From Porphyromonadaceae bacterium UBA7180 (GTDB lineage: Bacteria > Bacteroidota > Bacteroidia > Bacteroidales > Muribaculaceae), in NCBI GenBank assembly GCA_002491165.1, contig DKVK01000022.1, positions 1 through 56,969 on the forward strand: a stretch of DNA of 56,969 nucleotides, in the 5' to 3' direction. The translations under genes were made by a program, and so were the position numbers. The notes under the pieces were generated by a model. It searched no databases and was not told the origin of the DNA. It saw nothing but the letters and a program-made list of their open reading frames with translations. Below, piece by piece: positions 32,703 to 41,581 of the stretch. The first letter of the stretch is position 1. Every line of letters begins with the position of its first letter.

Positions 32703-33527
32703 TTATATCATTTCGATGTCGTCTTTTTTGGCCCAACCTATAATATCGCTGTTGACACGAAGCTTATACCACTCAGGTTGTTCTTCGGTACCACCTTCGG
32801 TCTTGACCACTTCAACCTTCGTTCCGGCGTTGAGGCGGGGCGAATTGTCTTTCGACTTCTCCGACGGTTCCTCTTTCAGGATAATTTTTTCGGCGGTGAT
32901 GACAGCTTCGCCCCTGGACTGCGACTCACGTGCCGCACAGAAGGCGAAGACCGTGAAGATGACGGAGAAACCGAGCATGACGAGGCTTCCGAAGAAACCG
33001 AATTTGCGGTATAGAACGCGCTTGGTGAAGAGGTAGTCGGCCACGAAAAGGATGAAGAGTACGAATGCAATGGCGGCAAGCAGAGCCCATGTGTCAGACT
33101 TCGTGTCGCGCGAAAAGGCGCTGTATATGGAGGAGAAAAACCACTGTTCGTCGGGCGAGATGTTGACGGGTTCGCCGTGGAGGTCGGCGCGGTTCTGCTT
33201 CTCTATCTGCTGGGAGACGTACTCTAGGTTGTTGTTGATTTCGTCGTTGCCGGGTTCGAGGCGACGTGCCTGCTCGTAGCATTTGCGGGCATGGCCGAGG
33301 TCGTGCATCTTGACGTAGGTGTTACCCAGATTGTAGAGCAGTTCAGCGGAGGCGGGGTATTCCCCGGCGAGCGTCTTGTAAAGCTGCAACGCCTCTGAAT
33401 AATTCCCGGCGTCATATTCCTTTTGCGCGGTGGCGAGGGCGTTGGCTTCCCTCTGCGGGACATCGGCCATGGCGCCGAAGACCGTCAATATGGCCGCGAG
33501 CAGTGTCAGATATATCTTACTTTTCAT
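32703..33527 (-). CDS. batE: BatE, TPR and SH3-like protein
   Basis: A 274-residue exported protein: signal peptide 1-21, TPR units at about 27-112 (YDAGNYSEALQLYKTLAGEYPASAELLYNLGNTYVKMHDLGHARKCYEQA), two membrane segments at about 145-165 and 174-194, and a C-terminal SH3-like domain (SPRLNAGTKVEVVKTEGG ... WYKLRVNSDIIGWAKKDDIEMI). It is the last gene of the Bat cluster and overlaps the end of batD by 11 bases. Confidence 0.86.
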   Translation of the reverse strand: MKSKIYLTLLAAILTVFGAMADVPQREANALATAQKEYDAGNYSEALQLYKTLAGEYPASAELLYNLGNTYVKMHDLGHARKCYEQARRLEPGNDEINNNLEYVSQQIEKQNRADLHGEPVNISPDEQWFFSSIYSAFSRDTKSDTWALLAAIAFVLFILFVADYLFTKRVLYRKFGFFGSLVMLGFSVIFTVFAFCAARESQSRGEAVITAEKIILKEEPSEKSKDNSPRLNAGTKVEVVKTEGGTEEQPEWYKLRVNSDIIGWAKKDDIEMI

Positions 33528-35349
33528 GTTTGGCTTTTTTAAAGGAATCTTCTAACTCGTTGATTACCTCCACGCCGGTGTCGTAGATCGACTGCATGGA
33601 GCGTGTGTCGGCTGACTTTGAATATTTGGCGAACTCGCAGTCGTCGAGGAGGGTGAGGAGATTCCGGACGGTCTTCTCCCCTATCCCGGCCTCGGCGAGT
33701 ATCTTGCTGACATTCTCGCGGTTAAGCTCGGAGGTGGGAATCTTCATCTTGAATCCTATGTAGCCCCATAGCGCGAGTAGCATCTCGTCGAGGAACTGTT
33801 CGCGCCGGTTTTTCTGCATACATTCGGCGGCCTTGCGGAAGCGTTTCTGTGCCATCTTGTTGGCCCTGCGGCTCATAACGGCGCTGAAATCGGCGTTGGC
33901 TTTCACATATTTGCGGTAAGCGATGACGGCCATGATGAGAAGCAACGCGGGCAGGATGAAGCTCAACCAGTAGGGGAAACGGTAGACGAAGGGTATGTTC
34001 TCCTTCGAAAGGCTGTCCACCGGCAAGAGCTTGGGGTCGAAGACAGCGCGCTTGGCACGCTGGGACTTACCCGACTCGCTGCCTTTCTCCACATGTATCT
34101 TGTAGCCCTTGGCAACGGAAGTCTCGTACTGTCCCGTCTCCGGGTTGAAGAAGACTAGCTTGACGGCGGGAATCTGGAAATCGCCGACTTCCGAGGGCAT
34201 GAAGGTATAGTCGAACTTGATGTCGCCGGAGACATTGACGCCGTTGAGCTGCGCGTTGACGTCGGTTTCGGGCGACGATATGTCAAGCGATTTCGGGAAG
34301 GTATTTGAAAGGTCCGGAAGTACCACATATTTAAGGTTGCCGGTACCGGCCACGGTGTAAGTGATGGTGTAGGCCTCTCCGGTACGGAATGTCTTGCCGT
34401 CGAGCTTTGAGCTGATTGAGAATTTACCCACGCCTCCTGAGAAGTCGACAGGTTTGGGCTGTGGCAGTTGCCGGACGTTGACGCTCAGGTCGTTGGGCGA
34501 GACATTGAGTTGTAGCGGACGGTTAACTACCATCGTTCCGAAGAAGCTCTCGCGGTAGTACTCGCTCTGATCCACGCTGACGGTGTATGTATTGCCCTTG
34601 ACTTGAAGGTTGCCGGTCATCTGCGGAAAGATGACGTAGCGGGCTATGACGGCTGTATAGTAGCGCTTACCATTGTAGGTTTCCACCTGTAGGTTGGCGT
34701 CGGTCTGCTTCGACTCTTCCACCACGAATCCCTCGAACTTGGGGGATGCCGTGGCGCCGATGAATTTGATTCGGGCGTAGTTGGAGTAAAGCTTCACTGT
34801 GTAGACCAGCGCTTCCTGCTCGTAGGCGTTGCTCTTGGATACGGAGGCGCGCATGAAGAGGTTGCCGTCCCCCTTGCCTATGAACTTGGGACCGGACGAC
34901 TCGCCCTGCTGCGCCTGCGGTTGCGGCTGGCGGCTTTGCGACTCCTCGTTGGCTGCGACGCCGGTGGTGGCGTTGGCCGCGTTTCCGCCTATGGTGTAAG
35001 GGACTGTGTTACTTCGCACGCCTTGCACCTGAATCGGGCCTATACGGTAATTGCCCGGCGCCTTGGCACGGCACAGTAGCGTAAGTTCACTCCTGGAGGA
35101 GGCCCTGCCATTGTTGACTTCGGCAAACTGGCCGAAGTTCTGCCCCATTATGTTGGCGCCCGGGACGTCGATGTCCGGTATGGAGGAGATGCCGTTGAGT
35201 GTAACGACTACCTGGAATTTGTCGTTGACATTTATGCGGCCAGTCCCGGTCAGCGGGATAATCCTGACGCTTATGGAGGCTGCCATGGCGGTGACGACGG
35301 CCAATAGCAATGCGCTCAGGAATGTCAGAAATCGTTTATTGTGATTCAT
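33517..35349 (-). CDS. batD: BatD membrane protein
   Basis: A 610-residue protein with a signal peptide (1-23), several immunoglobulin-like repeats (start SVRIIPLTGTGRINVNDKFQVVVTLNG, later KDSNAYEQEALVYTVKLYSNY-like and DGKTFRTGEAYTITYTVAGTGNLKYVVLPDL) and a C-terminal membrane segment at about 467-487 (LSFILPALLLIMAVIAYRKYV). This is the BatD/oxygen-tolerance protein layout. BatD is thought to assemble with BatA and BatB in the envelope. It starts by a 4-base ATGA overlap with the preceding BatD-like gene. Confidence 0.88.
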   Translation of the reverse strand: MNHNKRFLTFLSALLLAVVTAMAASISVRIIPLTGTGRINVNDKFQVVVTLNGISSIPDIDVPGANIMGQNFGQFAEVNNGRASSRSELTLLCRAKAPGNYRIGPIQVQGVRSNTVPYTIGGNAANATTGVAANEESQSRQPQPQAQQGESSGPKFIGKGDGNLFMRASVSKSNAYEQEALVYTVKLYSNYARIKFIGATASPKFEGFVVEESKQTDANLQVETYNGKRYYTAVIARYVIFPQMTGNLQVKGNTYTVSVDQSEYYRESFFGTMVVNRPLQLNVSPNDLSVNVRQLPQPKPVDFSGGVGKFSISSKLDGKTFRTGEAYTITYTVAGTGNLKYVVLPDLSNTFPKSLDISSPETDVNAQLNGVNVSGDIKFDYTFMPSEVGDFQIPAVKLVFFNPETGQYETSVAKGYKIHVEKGSESGKSQRAKRAVFDPKLLPVDSLSKENIPFVYRFPYWLSFILPALLLIMAVIAYRKYVKANADFSAVMSRRANKMAQKRFRKAAECMQKNRREQFLDEMLLALWGYIGFKMKIPTSELNRENVSKILAEAGIGEKTVRNLLTLLDDCEFAKYSKSADTRSMQSIYDTGVEVINELEDSFKKAKHEK

Positions 35350-36320
35350 ACTGTGATTGCTTTAACGAAAGATTGGGGAACCGGATTATCTACGTACTGC
35401 CCTTCGCCGGGACGCGGCTTTTTGGGTTTCGGCTTGGTGGTTACCTCGCAAGGAAGCGACGAGACGGTGACGTACTTGCGGCTGTCGGTGTCGAAGTAGC
35501 AGAACTCTACCGGCGCTATGGTGCAGTCGGCGGCTTCCTTTACGGTGAAACGGCATTTGTAAACCACGCGCGAGAGGAGCGACCCGTCGTCCTGCGCCAC
35601 TACCTCGCTCTGCGGAGTGATGCTCTTCAGGCGTAGGTTCTCAGGGAATGATGAGCGTATGTCGGGCACGGTGATGTCGTCGAGCAACCCATTCCCCTCG
35701 AGCGTGAACGAGACTTCCGCCTCGCCGGTGCCGCGCAGAGTCAGCTCGGGTGAGTTGCACTCGAAAGTGAAGTTGCCGACGGCACCGGAGAAATTCTCGG
35801 GCGCTCCGGAGGGCAGTTTCTTGGCTTTCCCTTTCACTGCGGGAACGTTGACCACAATGGTGTACGGCTGTTCAGTGCGGTACGGTCCCCAGAACGGGTC
35901 GCTTGCGACTGTGACAAAGCCGTAGGTGATGCGGTATTTGCCCGGCCCGATGTTGTAGGCGCCGGTGGTTTCGGGTGCGTAATAGCTTTGAGTAAGCTCC
36001 ACGAGGTAGCCTCCCTTGCCGTCCGATTGTAGTTGGTAATTGTAATCGGAGACCGATCCAATGTCGCTAAGGTTCTGCGTATGAGGATAATCCACGCGCT
36101 GGATAGAGAGTATGCGGCTGTAATTTGTGCGCAAGGTAACGGTGTACATTACCGGCTCGCCGAGGTATACCTCCTTGGTGAGGAAGGCATCGCACTGCGC
36201 GGTGACGTCCTCTTCCGAAAAGTCGCGCTGCACGTTGCGGCGTTCCGTGGCGTTGACTGCCGCGGAGAAGAGCAGTGCCGCAAGGGCCGTGGCTACCATT
36301 ATTTTCAACTTACGCTTCAT
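35346..36320 (-). CDS. Second BatD-like protein, lacking the membrane anchor
   Basis: A 324-residue exported protein that looks like a shortened BatD. It has a signal peptide (1-24), the BatD-like segments CDAFLTKEVYLGEPVMYTVTLRTNY and GKYRITYGFVTVAS, and an Ig-like repeat (GTGEAEVSFTLEGNGLLDDITVPDIRSSFPENLRL). It ends in a Lys/Pro-rich tail with no membrane segment. It lies between batC and batD on one transcript, and the overlap with batD suggests coupled translation. It is probably a tandem duplicate that is released to the periplasm. Confidence 0.72.
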   Translation of the reverse strand: MKRKLKIMVATALAALLFSAAVNATERRNVQRDFSEEDVTAQCDAFLTKEVYLGEPVMYTVTLRTNYSRILSIQRVDYPHTQNLSDIGSVSDYNYQLQSDGKGGYLVELTQSYYAPETTGAYNIGPGKYRITYGFVTVASDPFWGPYRTEQPYTIVVNVPAVKGKAKKLPSGAPENFSGAVGNFTFECNSPELTLRGTGEAEVSFTLEGNGLLDDITVPDIRSSFPENLRLKSITPQSEVVAQDDGSLLSRVVYKCRFTVKEAADCTIAPVEFCYFDTDSRKYVTVSSLPCEVTTKPKPKKPRPGEGQYVDNPVPQSFVKAITV

Positions 36321-36368
36321 ATTCTCGTTTTGCTTGTGGGTTAAACTAATCTCCTTGCAACAAACGGG

Positions 36369-37154
36369 TTACCAATTCTTTCGCGCGGGACGTCCGCCCT
36401 GCCGTGCGTTCTTGGCTTTGGCTGCGCGAATCTGGTTTTCCTTCTGTTCCATAGCCTGCAGTATCTGCTTTGCGGCGTCGTTGCTCATGCGCTCATTAGG
36501 CTGCTGAGGCTGTTGCTGCTGATCCTGCTGATTGGGTTTATCCTTGCTCTTATCCTTATTCTGGTCCTGGTTCTGGTCCTTGTTTTTATCTTTGTCCTTA
36601 TTTTGATCCTGGTTCTGGTCCTTTTTCTTATCCTTATCCTTGTTCTTATCGTCGTTCTGGTCCTTGTTGTTCTGCATCTTTAGCTGGACAATGCGGAGGT
36701 TGTGGCGGGCGTTGTTGTCGGCGGGATTGAGGCGGAGAGCCTGCTTGTAATACTCTGCGGCCTCAGGCAGCTGCTCGTTGGCCACGGCGAGGTTGCCGAG
36801 GTTGTAATTGGCACGCGACGCAAGTTCCGGACGTGTTGAGCCGAACTTGGTGGAGGCTTCCATCAGCGAGGCTCCCTCCTGCACGTATTGTTTGCGTTTC
36901 TCCTCGTCGATGTCCTTGCCGGCGGCCAGCTGGAGCATCGTAAGTCCGTAGTTATAAGAGGCTTCCGGACAACCGGGATACTTCTTCAGAACTTCGGAAT
37001 ACACCTTGAAGGCCTCATCGTACTTCTGCGAGCGGTACAATCCATTGCCTTTCATGATTAGCTTGCGTTGTTCGCGCGAAGTGGAGTTGTCGCCCGCCAG
37101 GACGGTGGGGACGATGCTCAGGATTGCTATGATAAGTAATGCGATGCGTTTCAT
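36369..37154 (-). CDS. batC: BatC, TPR protein with Asp/Lys/Gln-rich tail
   Basis: A 261-residue exported protein: signal peptide 1-20, TPR units at about 40-155, then a low-complexity stretch at about 161-220 made almost only of Asp, Lys, Asn and Gln, and a short basic C-terminus. The TPR part probably contacts the VWA proteins BatA and BatB. The low-complexity stretch is coded by near-tandem repeats and could vary in length between strains. It overlaps batB by 4 bases. Confidence 0.85.
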   Translation of the reverse strand: MKRIALLIIAILSIVPTVLAGDNSTSREQRKLIMKGNGLYRSQKYDEAFKVYSEVLKKYPGCPEASYNYGLTMLQLAAGKDIDEEKRKQYVQEGASLMEASTKFGSTRPELASRANYNLGNLAVANEQLPEAAEYYKQALRLNPADNNARHNLRIVQLKMQNNKDQNDDKNKDKDKKKDQNQDQNKDKDKNKDQNQDQNKDKSKDKPNQQDQQQQPQQPNERMSNDAAKQILQAMEQKENQIRAAKAKNARQGGRPARKNW

Positions 37155-38197
37155 GCTTTTTCCTCCTTTTTGAAGAATGTGATTTTGTCAAGCCAGCTGA
37201 TTTTGCGCTCAAGGGTGAAGATGTCGAGGAGCAGGAACGCGAGACCTATCCAGAGGAAGATGGTGAAGAGCTCGTCGTGGAGGGCGTAGACACTGGCCTT
37301 CATCGAAGATTTCTTGAGGGTGCTGAGCTGATGCTGGAGCTCCGGCAGGGCGTCGGAGTTGGATGCGTTGACGTAGATACCCTTGCCGGCTTTCGCTATC
37401 TCGGTAGCGAGGTTCTCGTCGATGGCGGTCATGGCGGGCTGGCCGGTGTCCGGATCGGTGATGTACGAGCCGTTGTAAGGAATGGGAACAGGCGTGGTGG
37501 AGCCAACGCCGATGACGTCTACCTGAATGCCGTTCTTGGCGGCGTTCTTGGCGGCGTTGATGGCGCCCTCCTTGTCTTCGAGGTCTTCGGCGTCGGTAAT
37601 AAGTACGATGGCCTTACCCACTTTCTTATCGGCGCTGAAAGAACTCATGGAAGAGTTGATGGCCTCGGCTATGTTGGTGCCCTGCTCGGTGATGATGGAG
37701 GGGTCGATGTTGTTCAGGAACATACGTGCCGAGACGTAGTCGCTGGTTATGGGGACGAGCGAATAGGCGTTTGCGGCGTAGACGATGAGTCCGACTCGGT
37801 CGTTGTGGAAGCTGTTGACGAGCTTTTCGAGCATGAGCTTTGTGGATCGCATGCGCTGCGGGCCGTCAGGCCGGTCGTTGGCCGAAGCGAGCATGGAGTT
37901 GGAGGCGTCGACGGCTATCATCACTTCTATGCCGCGCTTGTCGGTCTTCTCGTCCTTAAGACCGCCCCAGGGGCGGGCGAAGGCCAAGATAAGGGCGGCG
38001 AGTGCCAGCATCCTGAGCGTTATCTTAAGCGGCGGTTTGTAGGGCGAAACTTCCGGCATCAACGGACGCAGCACCTTCAGCAGCCCGAAGCGGGCCAGCC
38101 GCTTGCGCCGCGTGTAACGCGCCCAGACGTAGATGACTACGAACAGCGGTACCAGTAGCAATAGTAGCAGAAGTTCCGGATATGCGAAGCTGAACAT
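37151..38197 (-). CDS. batB: BatB, membrane-anchored VWA protein
   Basis: A 348-residue protein with membrane segments at the N-terminus (about 7-27 and 60-80) and near residues 305-325, and one VWA domain between them. The MIDAS start is D95-A-S-N-S-M (AVDASNSML), with TDAEDLED later. In related bacteria BatA and BatB form a membrane complex linked to stress or aerotolerance; a direct enzyme activity is not known. It follows batA after 83 bases. Confidence 0.88.
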   Translation of the reverse strand: MFSFAYPELLLLLLLVPLFVVIYVWARYTRRKRLARFGLLKVLRPLMPEVSPYKPPLKITLRMLALAALILAFARPWGGLKDEKTDKRGIEVMIAVDASNSMLASANDRPDGPQRMRSTKLMLEKLVNSFHNDRVGLIVYAANAYSLVPITSDYVSARMFLNNIDPSIITEQGTNIAEAINSSMSSFSADKKVGKAIVLITDAEDLEDKEGAINAAKNAAKNGIQVDVIGVGSTTPVPIPYNGSYITDPDTGQPAMTAIDENLATEIAKAGKGIYVNASNSDALPELQHQLSTLKKSSMKASVYALHDELFTIFLWIGLAFLLLDIFTLERKISWLDKITFFKKEEKA

Positions 38198-38280
38198 TTC
38201 TTTTTCTTTCTCTTTATATTGTTCTTGGATGGTGTGTCGGATGCCTCATGTGAATTATAAATAAGGTATCGGGGAGAGTG

Positions 38281-39261
38281 TCAAGGCATTCGGCGCACCA
38301 CCACGTAGTATAATACCATTTCAAGCACGAAGGCAACGAGCGCGAGCAATACCCAGGGCATGAATGCTTCCTCGGCCTGCGAGTGGCGCTGCACTTCGAG
38401 TTGTGTCTTTTCGAGTTTGTCTATCTCCTTGAACACTTGTTCGAGCATATCGCGGTCTCGCGCACGGAAGTACTTTCCTCCCGTGGTGTTGGCGATTGCT
38501 TTCAGAGCATCCTCGTCGATTTTGGTTTCCATAACGGTGGTGGAATAACCGTAGGGGTCGGGAATAGAGACACTGCCGTCGGTACCAACGCCTATGGTGT
38601 AGATGCGTATTCCGTTCTGGCGGGCTATCTCGGCGGCTGTGGAGGGTGCCACGTCGCCGGCGTTGTTAGTACCGTCTGTTATGAGGATGATGCTCTTGGA
38701 CTTGGCTTTGCCCTGAAGCAGACGGTTGATTGAGCTGGTGATACCGTCGCCGATGGCGGTGCCGTCGTGGAGCAACCCGAACTGGAGGTCGCTGATTGAG
38801 GAGAGGAGCGCGGCACGTTCGTTGGTGAGCGGCAGTCGCGAAAGGCTTTCTCCGGCGAAGATTACGAGCGCCATGTTGTCGTCTTCACGGCTGTTTACGA
38901 ACTTAGAGGCTACTTCCTTGGCGGCCTGGATGCGCGACATGCCACCCATATCCCTTACCGACATTGAGCCGGAGATGTCGAGGGCCAACGCTATGTCGGT
39001 GCCTTCAACCTGCGAGGTCTTGAAGCTGTCGTAGCTCTGCGGACGGCAGAGAGCCACTATCACCGCAGCGATGCAGACAAGCCTGAGGGCGAACTCGAGG
39101 TGCATGGCTATTATCTTGCCGGTGGGACGCACCTTGGCGAGGGTGCCCGTGGACGAGATGGAGAGCGTGGCATTGGCGTTCTTGTGCTTCCAGATATACC
39201 ATATAATAAGCGGTATGAAGATGAGGAAGAGCCAAAGGAAGCCCGGGTGTTTTAGAATCAT
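38281..39261 (-). CDS. batA: BatA, membrane-anchored VWA protein
   Basis: A 326-residue VWA protein with membrane segments near both ends (about 7-24 and 55-72, and 305-325). The MIDAS motif is DISGSMS, followed by TNERAALLSSISDLQFG and TDGTNNAG. It overlaps the end of the upstream gene by 4 bases (ATGA), so the two are translated together. It is the first of the two Bat VWA genes. Confidence 0.9.
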   Translation of the reverse strand: MILKHPGFLWLFLIFIPLIIWYIWKHKNANATLSISSTGTLAKVRPTGKIIAMHLEFALRLVCIAAVIVALCRPQSYDSFKTSQVEGTDIALALDISGSMSVRDMGGMSRIQAAKEVASKFVNSREDDNMALVIFAGESLSRLPLTNERAALLSSISDLQFGLLHDGTAIGDGITSSINRLLQGKAKSKSIILITDGTNNAGDVAPSTAAEIARQNGIRIYTIGVGTDGSVSIPDPYGYSTTVMETKIDEDALKAIANTTGGKYFRARDRDMLEQVFKEIDKLEKTQLEVQRHSQAEEAFMPWVLLALVAFVLEMVLYYVVVRRMP

Positions 39262-40454
39262 GCGTTGCCTCCTTTCTTGATATTATCGCCTTGCTTCTTA
39301 TCGGAAACGGTCTTGCCTTTGGATTGAGAGGAACCATGTTTGCCTTTGTTCTTGCCGGAGCCTTTCTTCCCTTTGCCCGGTTTCCGGGCGTTCTTACTGT
39401 TACTATTTCCGGCGAAGAACTGTCGTCGTGCGGCGAGTGTGGCAGCCTTTGCCGCTTCCTCGGCGGCGGCTTTCTCTGCGGCCTCCTCTTCGGGTGTCGG
39501 CTTGGTTTCCTGTATGAAGTTCATCGCATTGTCAAACGACTTCACATTGTCTTCGGCAAGCGGACGAGCGCCGGCAAACTTCACGAAGTCGGCGATGGCG
39601 AGCACCTGGCTCACATATTTCTTCTTGTCCTTGATACGGCTGTCGGCAGATATTTTCTCCTCTATCTGGCGGGTGGTCATCTCCATGGCGTTGATGCCGA
39701 ACCGCCCCTCGAGATAGGTGCGGAGGATGTCGGTCAGCCGGGTGAAATATTCTCGGTCGTGTCCCCCCTCCCAGAGTTTCTGCGCCTTGAGGGCGTTCAT
39801 TTCGCGCATTGCCACGTCGTAGGGTTTCGGCTTGGGCTTGGCCGGAAGCAGAGTTCCCTGTGTGCGGAAGCGTATTATCAGGAAGACAGTGGCTGCGATG
39901 ACGGCGATGGCCAGGAGGATGAGCCACCAGAAGTTGTAGATGACGTCGGGCACTTTGTCGAAGAAGGTACGTCCGGGAGGATCCATTACGTCGGCGTAAC
40001 CGACGAGCGGCGACTCGGCGGTAAGACCGGGGACGGGCATTACTTTAAGCGAGACGACGTTCGAGCGTGCTGTGTCGCGGCCGGAGACGTAGATGAACTG
40101 CGGCAACTGGTAGAAGCCGCTGTCGAATGCCTGAACAGGAATCTTGTAGTTAATCTGAACGCGGCCGGAACCGAGGTCTACGGTGTCGCGGGTGAAGGAT
40201 GTGCGCAGTTCCACGCTGTCGTTGCAAACCGGGACATAGCCCATCTGCAGGTTCACATTCTTGAAGAGGGACAATTCTCCCTTGGCATTCTTGTCCTGCA
40301 CAACCTCGAGGGTAAGGTTGTTGAGCGTGCCCATTAGCATCTGCACGGAGTCGAGCTTCGCCTTTATGGAGACCGGCGAGGCCGAGGCCGCCTGCGCCGC
40401 AAGGCATAGGAGAACTACCAATATGTATGTGAACCGCTTATGCAATTTATTCAT
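39258..40454 (-). CDS. Bat-cluster membrane protein (DUF4381-like)
   Basis: A 398-residue exported protein: signal peptide about 1-24 from the ATG at 40454, a strand-rich extracytoplasmic domain (residues 25-165), one membrane segment (WWLILLAIAVIAATVFLIIRF), and a cytoplasmic part that ends in an Ala/Lys/Gly-rich basic tail. Such proteins sit between DUF58 and BatA in Bacteroidetes Bat clusters and resemble DUF4381 proteins. An in-frame TTG 18 bases upstream is rejected in favour of the ATG. The function is unknown. Confidence 0.75.
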   Translation of the reverse strand: MNKLHKRFTYILVVLLCLAAQAASASPVSIKAKLDSVQMLMGTLNNLTLEVVQDKNAKGELSLFKNVNLQMGYVPVCNDSVELRTSFTRDTVDLGSGRVQINYKIPVQAFDSGFYQLPQFIYVSGRDTARSNVVSLKVMPVPGLTAESPLVGYADVMDPPGRTFFDKVPDVIYNFWWLILLAIAVIAATVFLIIRFRTQGTLLPAKPKPKPYDVAMREMNALKAQKLWEGGHDREYFTRLTDILRTYLEGRFGINAMEMTTRQIEEKISADSRIKDKKKYVSQVLAIADFVKFAGARPLAEDNVKSFDNAMNFIQETKPTPEEEAAEKAAAEEAAKAATLAARRQFFAGNSNSKNARKPGKGKKGSGKNKGKHGSSQSKGKTVSDKKQGDNIKKGGNA

Positions 40455-40601
40455 AATATTTTTAAAATCCAACTTTAAACCTTTGCTTTAAGTTTGCCAT
40501 TACATATTCCGTTTCAAATTGTTATGCCAATAATTTAAAGCATAATTTTAAGTTTTCGTACCGGAGTCGAAAAGAGAAAAACCATCCGGAATTTATAAGT
40601 T

Positions 40602-41477
40602 TCAGTGCACGGCCCGTTTGCGGAACAGTGCGAGCAGTGATTTCACATAGTCATCGTTCGTAGCAATGCTGACGAGGTCTACGCCACAACGCGCCACATT
40701 CTCGGCCAGCCGCTGCTGCCGCTGGTACCATTCCTTCTCGTAGAGCTTGCGCACCTTAGACGAAGATGTGTCCACCCAGCATACCTGCCCGGTTTCTATG
40801 TCGCGGAGATGCATGAGTCCCACATCGGGGAGCTTTGCGTCGCGGCGGTCGTAGACCTGAATGGCGGCGAGGTCGTGCTTGCGGTTGGCTATCGACATGG
40901 TGCTTCGGTAGTCGTGGCCGTCTATGAAGTCGGAGAGCAGGAATGCCGTGCAACGCTTCTTTACCACATTGTTGAGGTATAGCAGGGCGGCATCGATGTC
41001 GGTACCTTTATCCTCGGGCTTGAAGTTGAGTATCTCGCGGATAATCAGCAGTATATGCTTGCGCCCTTTCTTCGGGGGAATGAACTTCTCCACCTTGTCG
41101 GAGAAGAAGATTACTCCCACCTTGTCGTTGTTCTGGATAGAAGAGAAAGCGAGGGTGGCGGCTATTTCGGTCATGATTTCCTTTTTTGCCTCTCCCACTG
41201 CGCCGAAGTTGCGGCTGGCACTGACGTCGATGAGCAGCATTACGGTGAGTTCGCGTTCCTCCTCGTATGACTTTACATATGGACGGTTGTGGCGTGCGGT
41301 GACATTCCAGTCTATGTCGCGTATATCATCGCCGTACTGGTATTCCCTTACTTCCGAGAACACGATACCGCGGCCCTTGAAAGCCGTATGGTATTCGCCG
41401 GCGAAGATGTTGCGACTCAATCCGCGCGACTTAATCTCTATCTTTCTTACTTTCTTTAAGAGTTCGTTTGCATCCAT
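40602..41477 (-). CDS. DUF58 family protein
   Basis: A 291-residue cytoplasmic protein of the DUF58 family, which is VWA-related. Family features are the start MDANELLKKVRKIEIKSRGLSRNIFAGEYHTAFKGRGIVFSEVREYQYGDDIRDIDWNVTARHNRPYVKSYEEER and a degenerate MIDAS (DVSASRNF). DUF58 proteins are found as partners of MoxR ATPases. It lies 104 bases after the MoxR gene and 147 bases before the next gene. Confidence 0.9.
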   Translation of the reverse strand: MDANELLKKVRKIEIKSRGLSRNIFAGEYHTAFKGRGIVFSEVREYQYGDDIRDIDWNVTARHNRPYVKSYEEERELTVMLLIDVSASRNFGAVGEAKKEIMTEIAATLAFSSIQNNDKVGVIFFSDKVEKFIPPKKGRKHILLIIREILNFKPEDKGTDIDAALLYLNNVVKKRCTAFLLSDFIDGHDYRSTMSIANRKHDLAAIQVYDRRDAKLPDVGLMHLRDIETGQVCWVDTSSSKVRKLYEKEWYQRQQRLAENVARCGVDLVSIATNDDYVKSLLALFRKRAVH

Positions 41478-41581
41478 TGGTTCGAGAAAGTCAAGTTTTT
41501 ACAGGAGTCCGGGAGAACCGTTGTTACGGAGTCTCCACTCTTGGGATAAGCGGTGTCCTACCCCTTCACGGTGGGGTCCGC

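Noticed and set aside
39291..40337. Long plus-strand frame (348 codons) opposite the DUF4381-like gene
   Set aside because: Antisense shadow; no signal, motif or promoter of its own.
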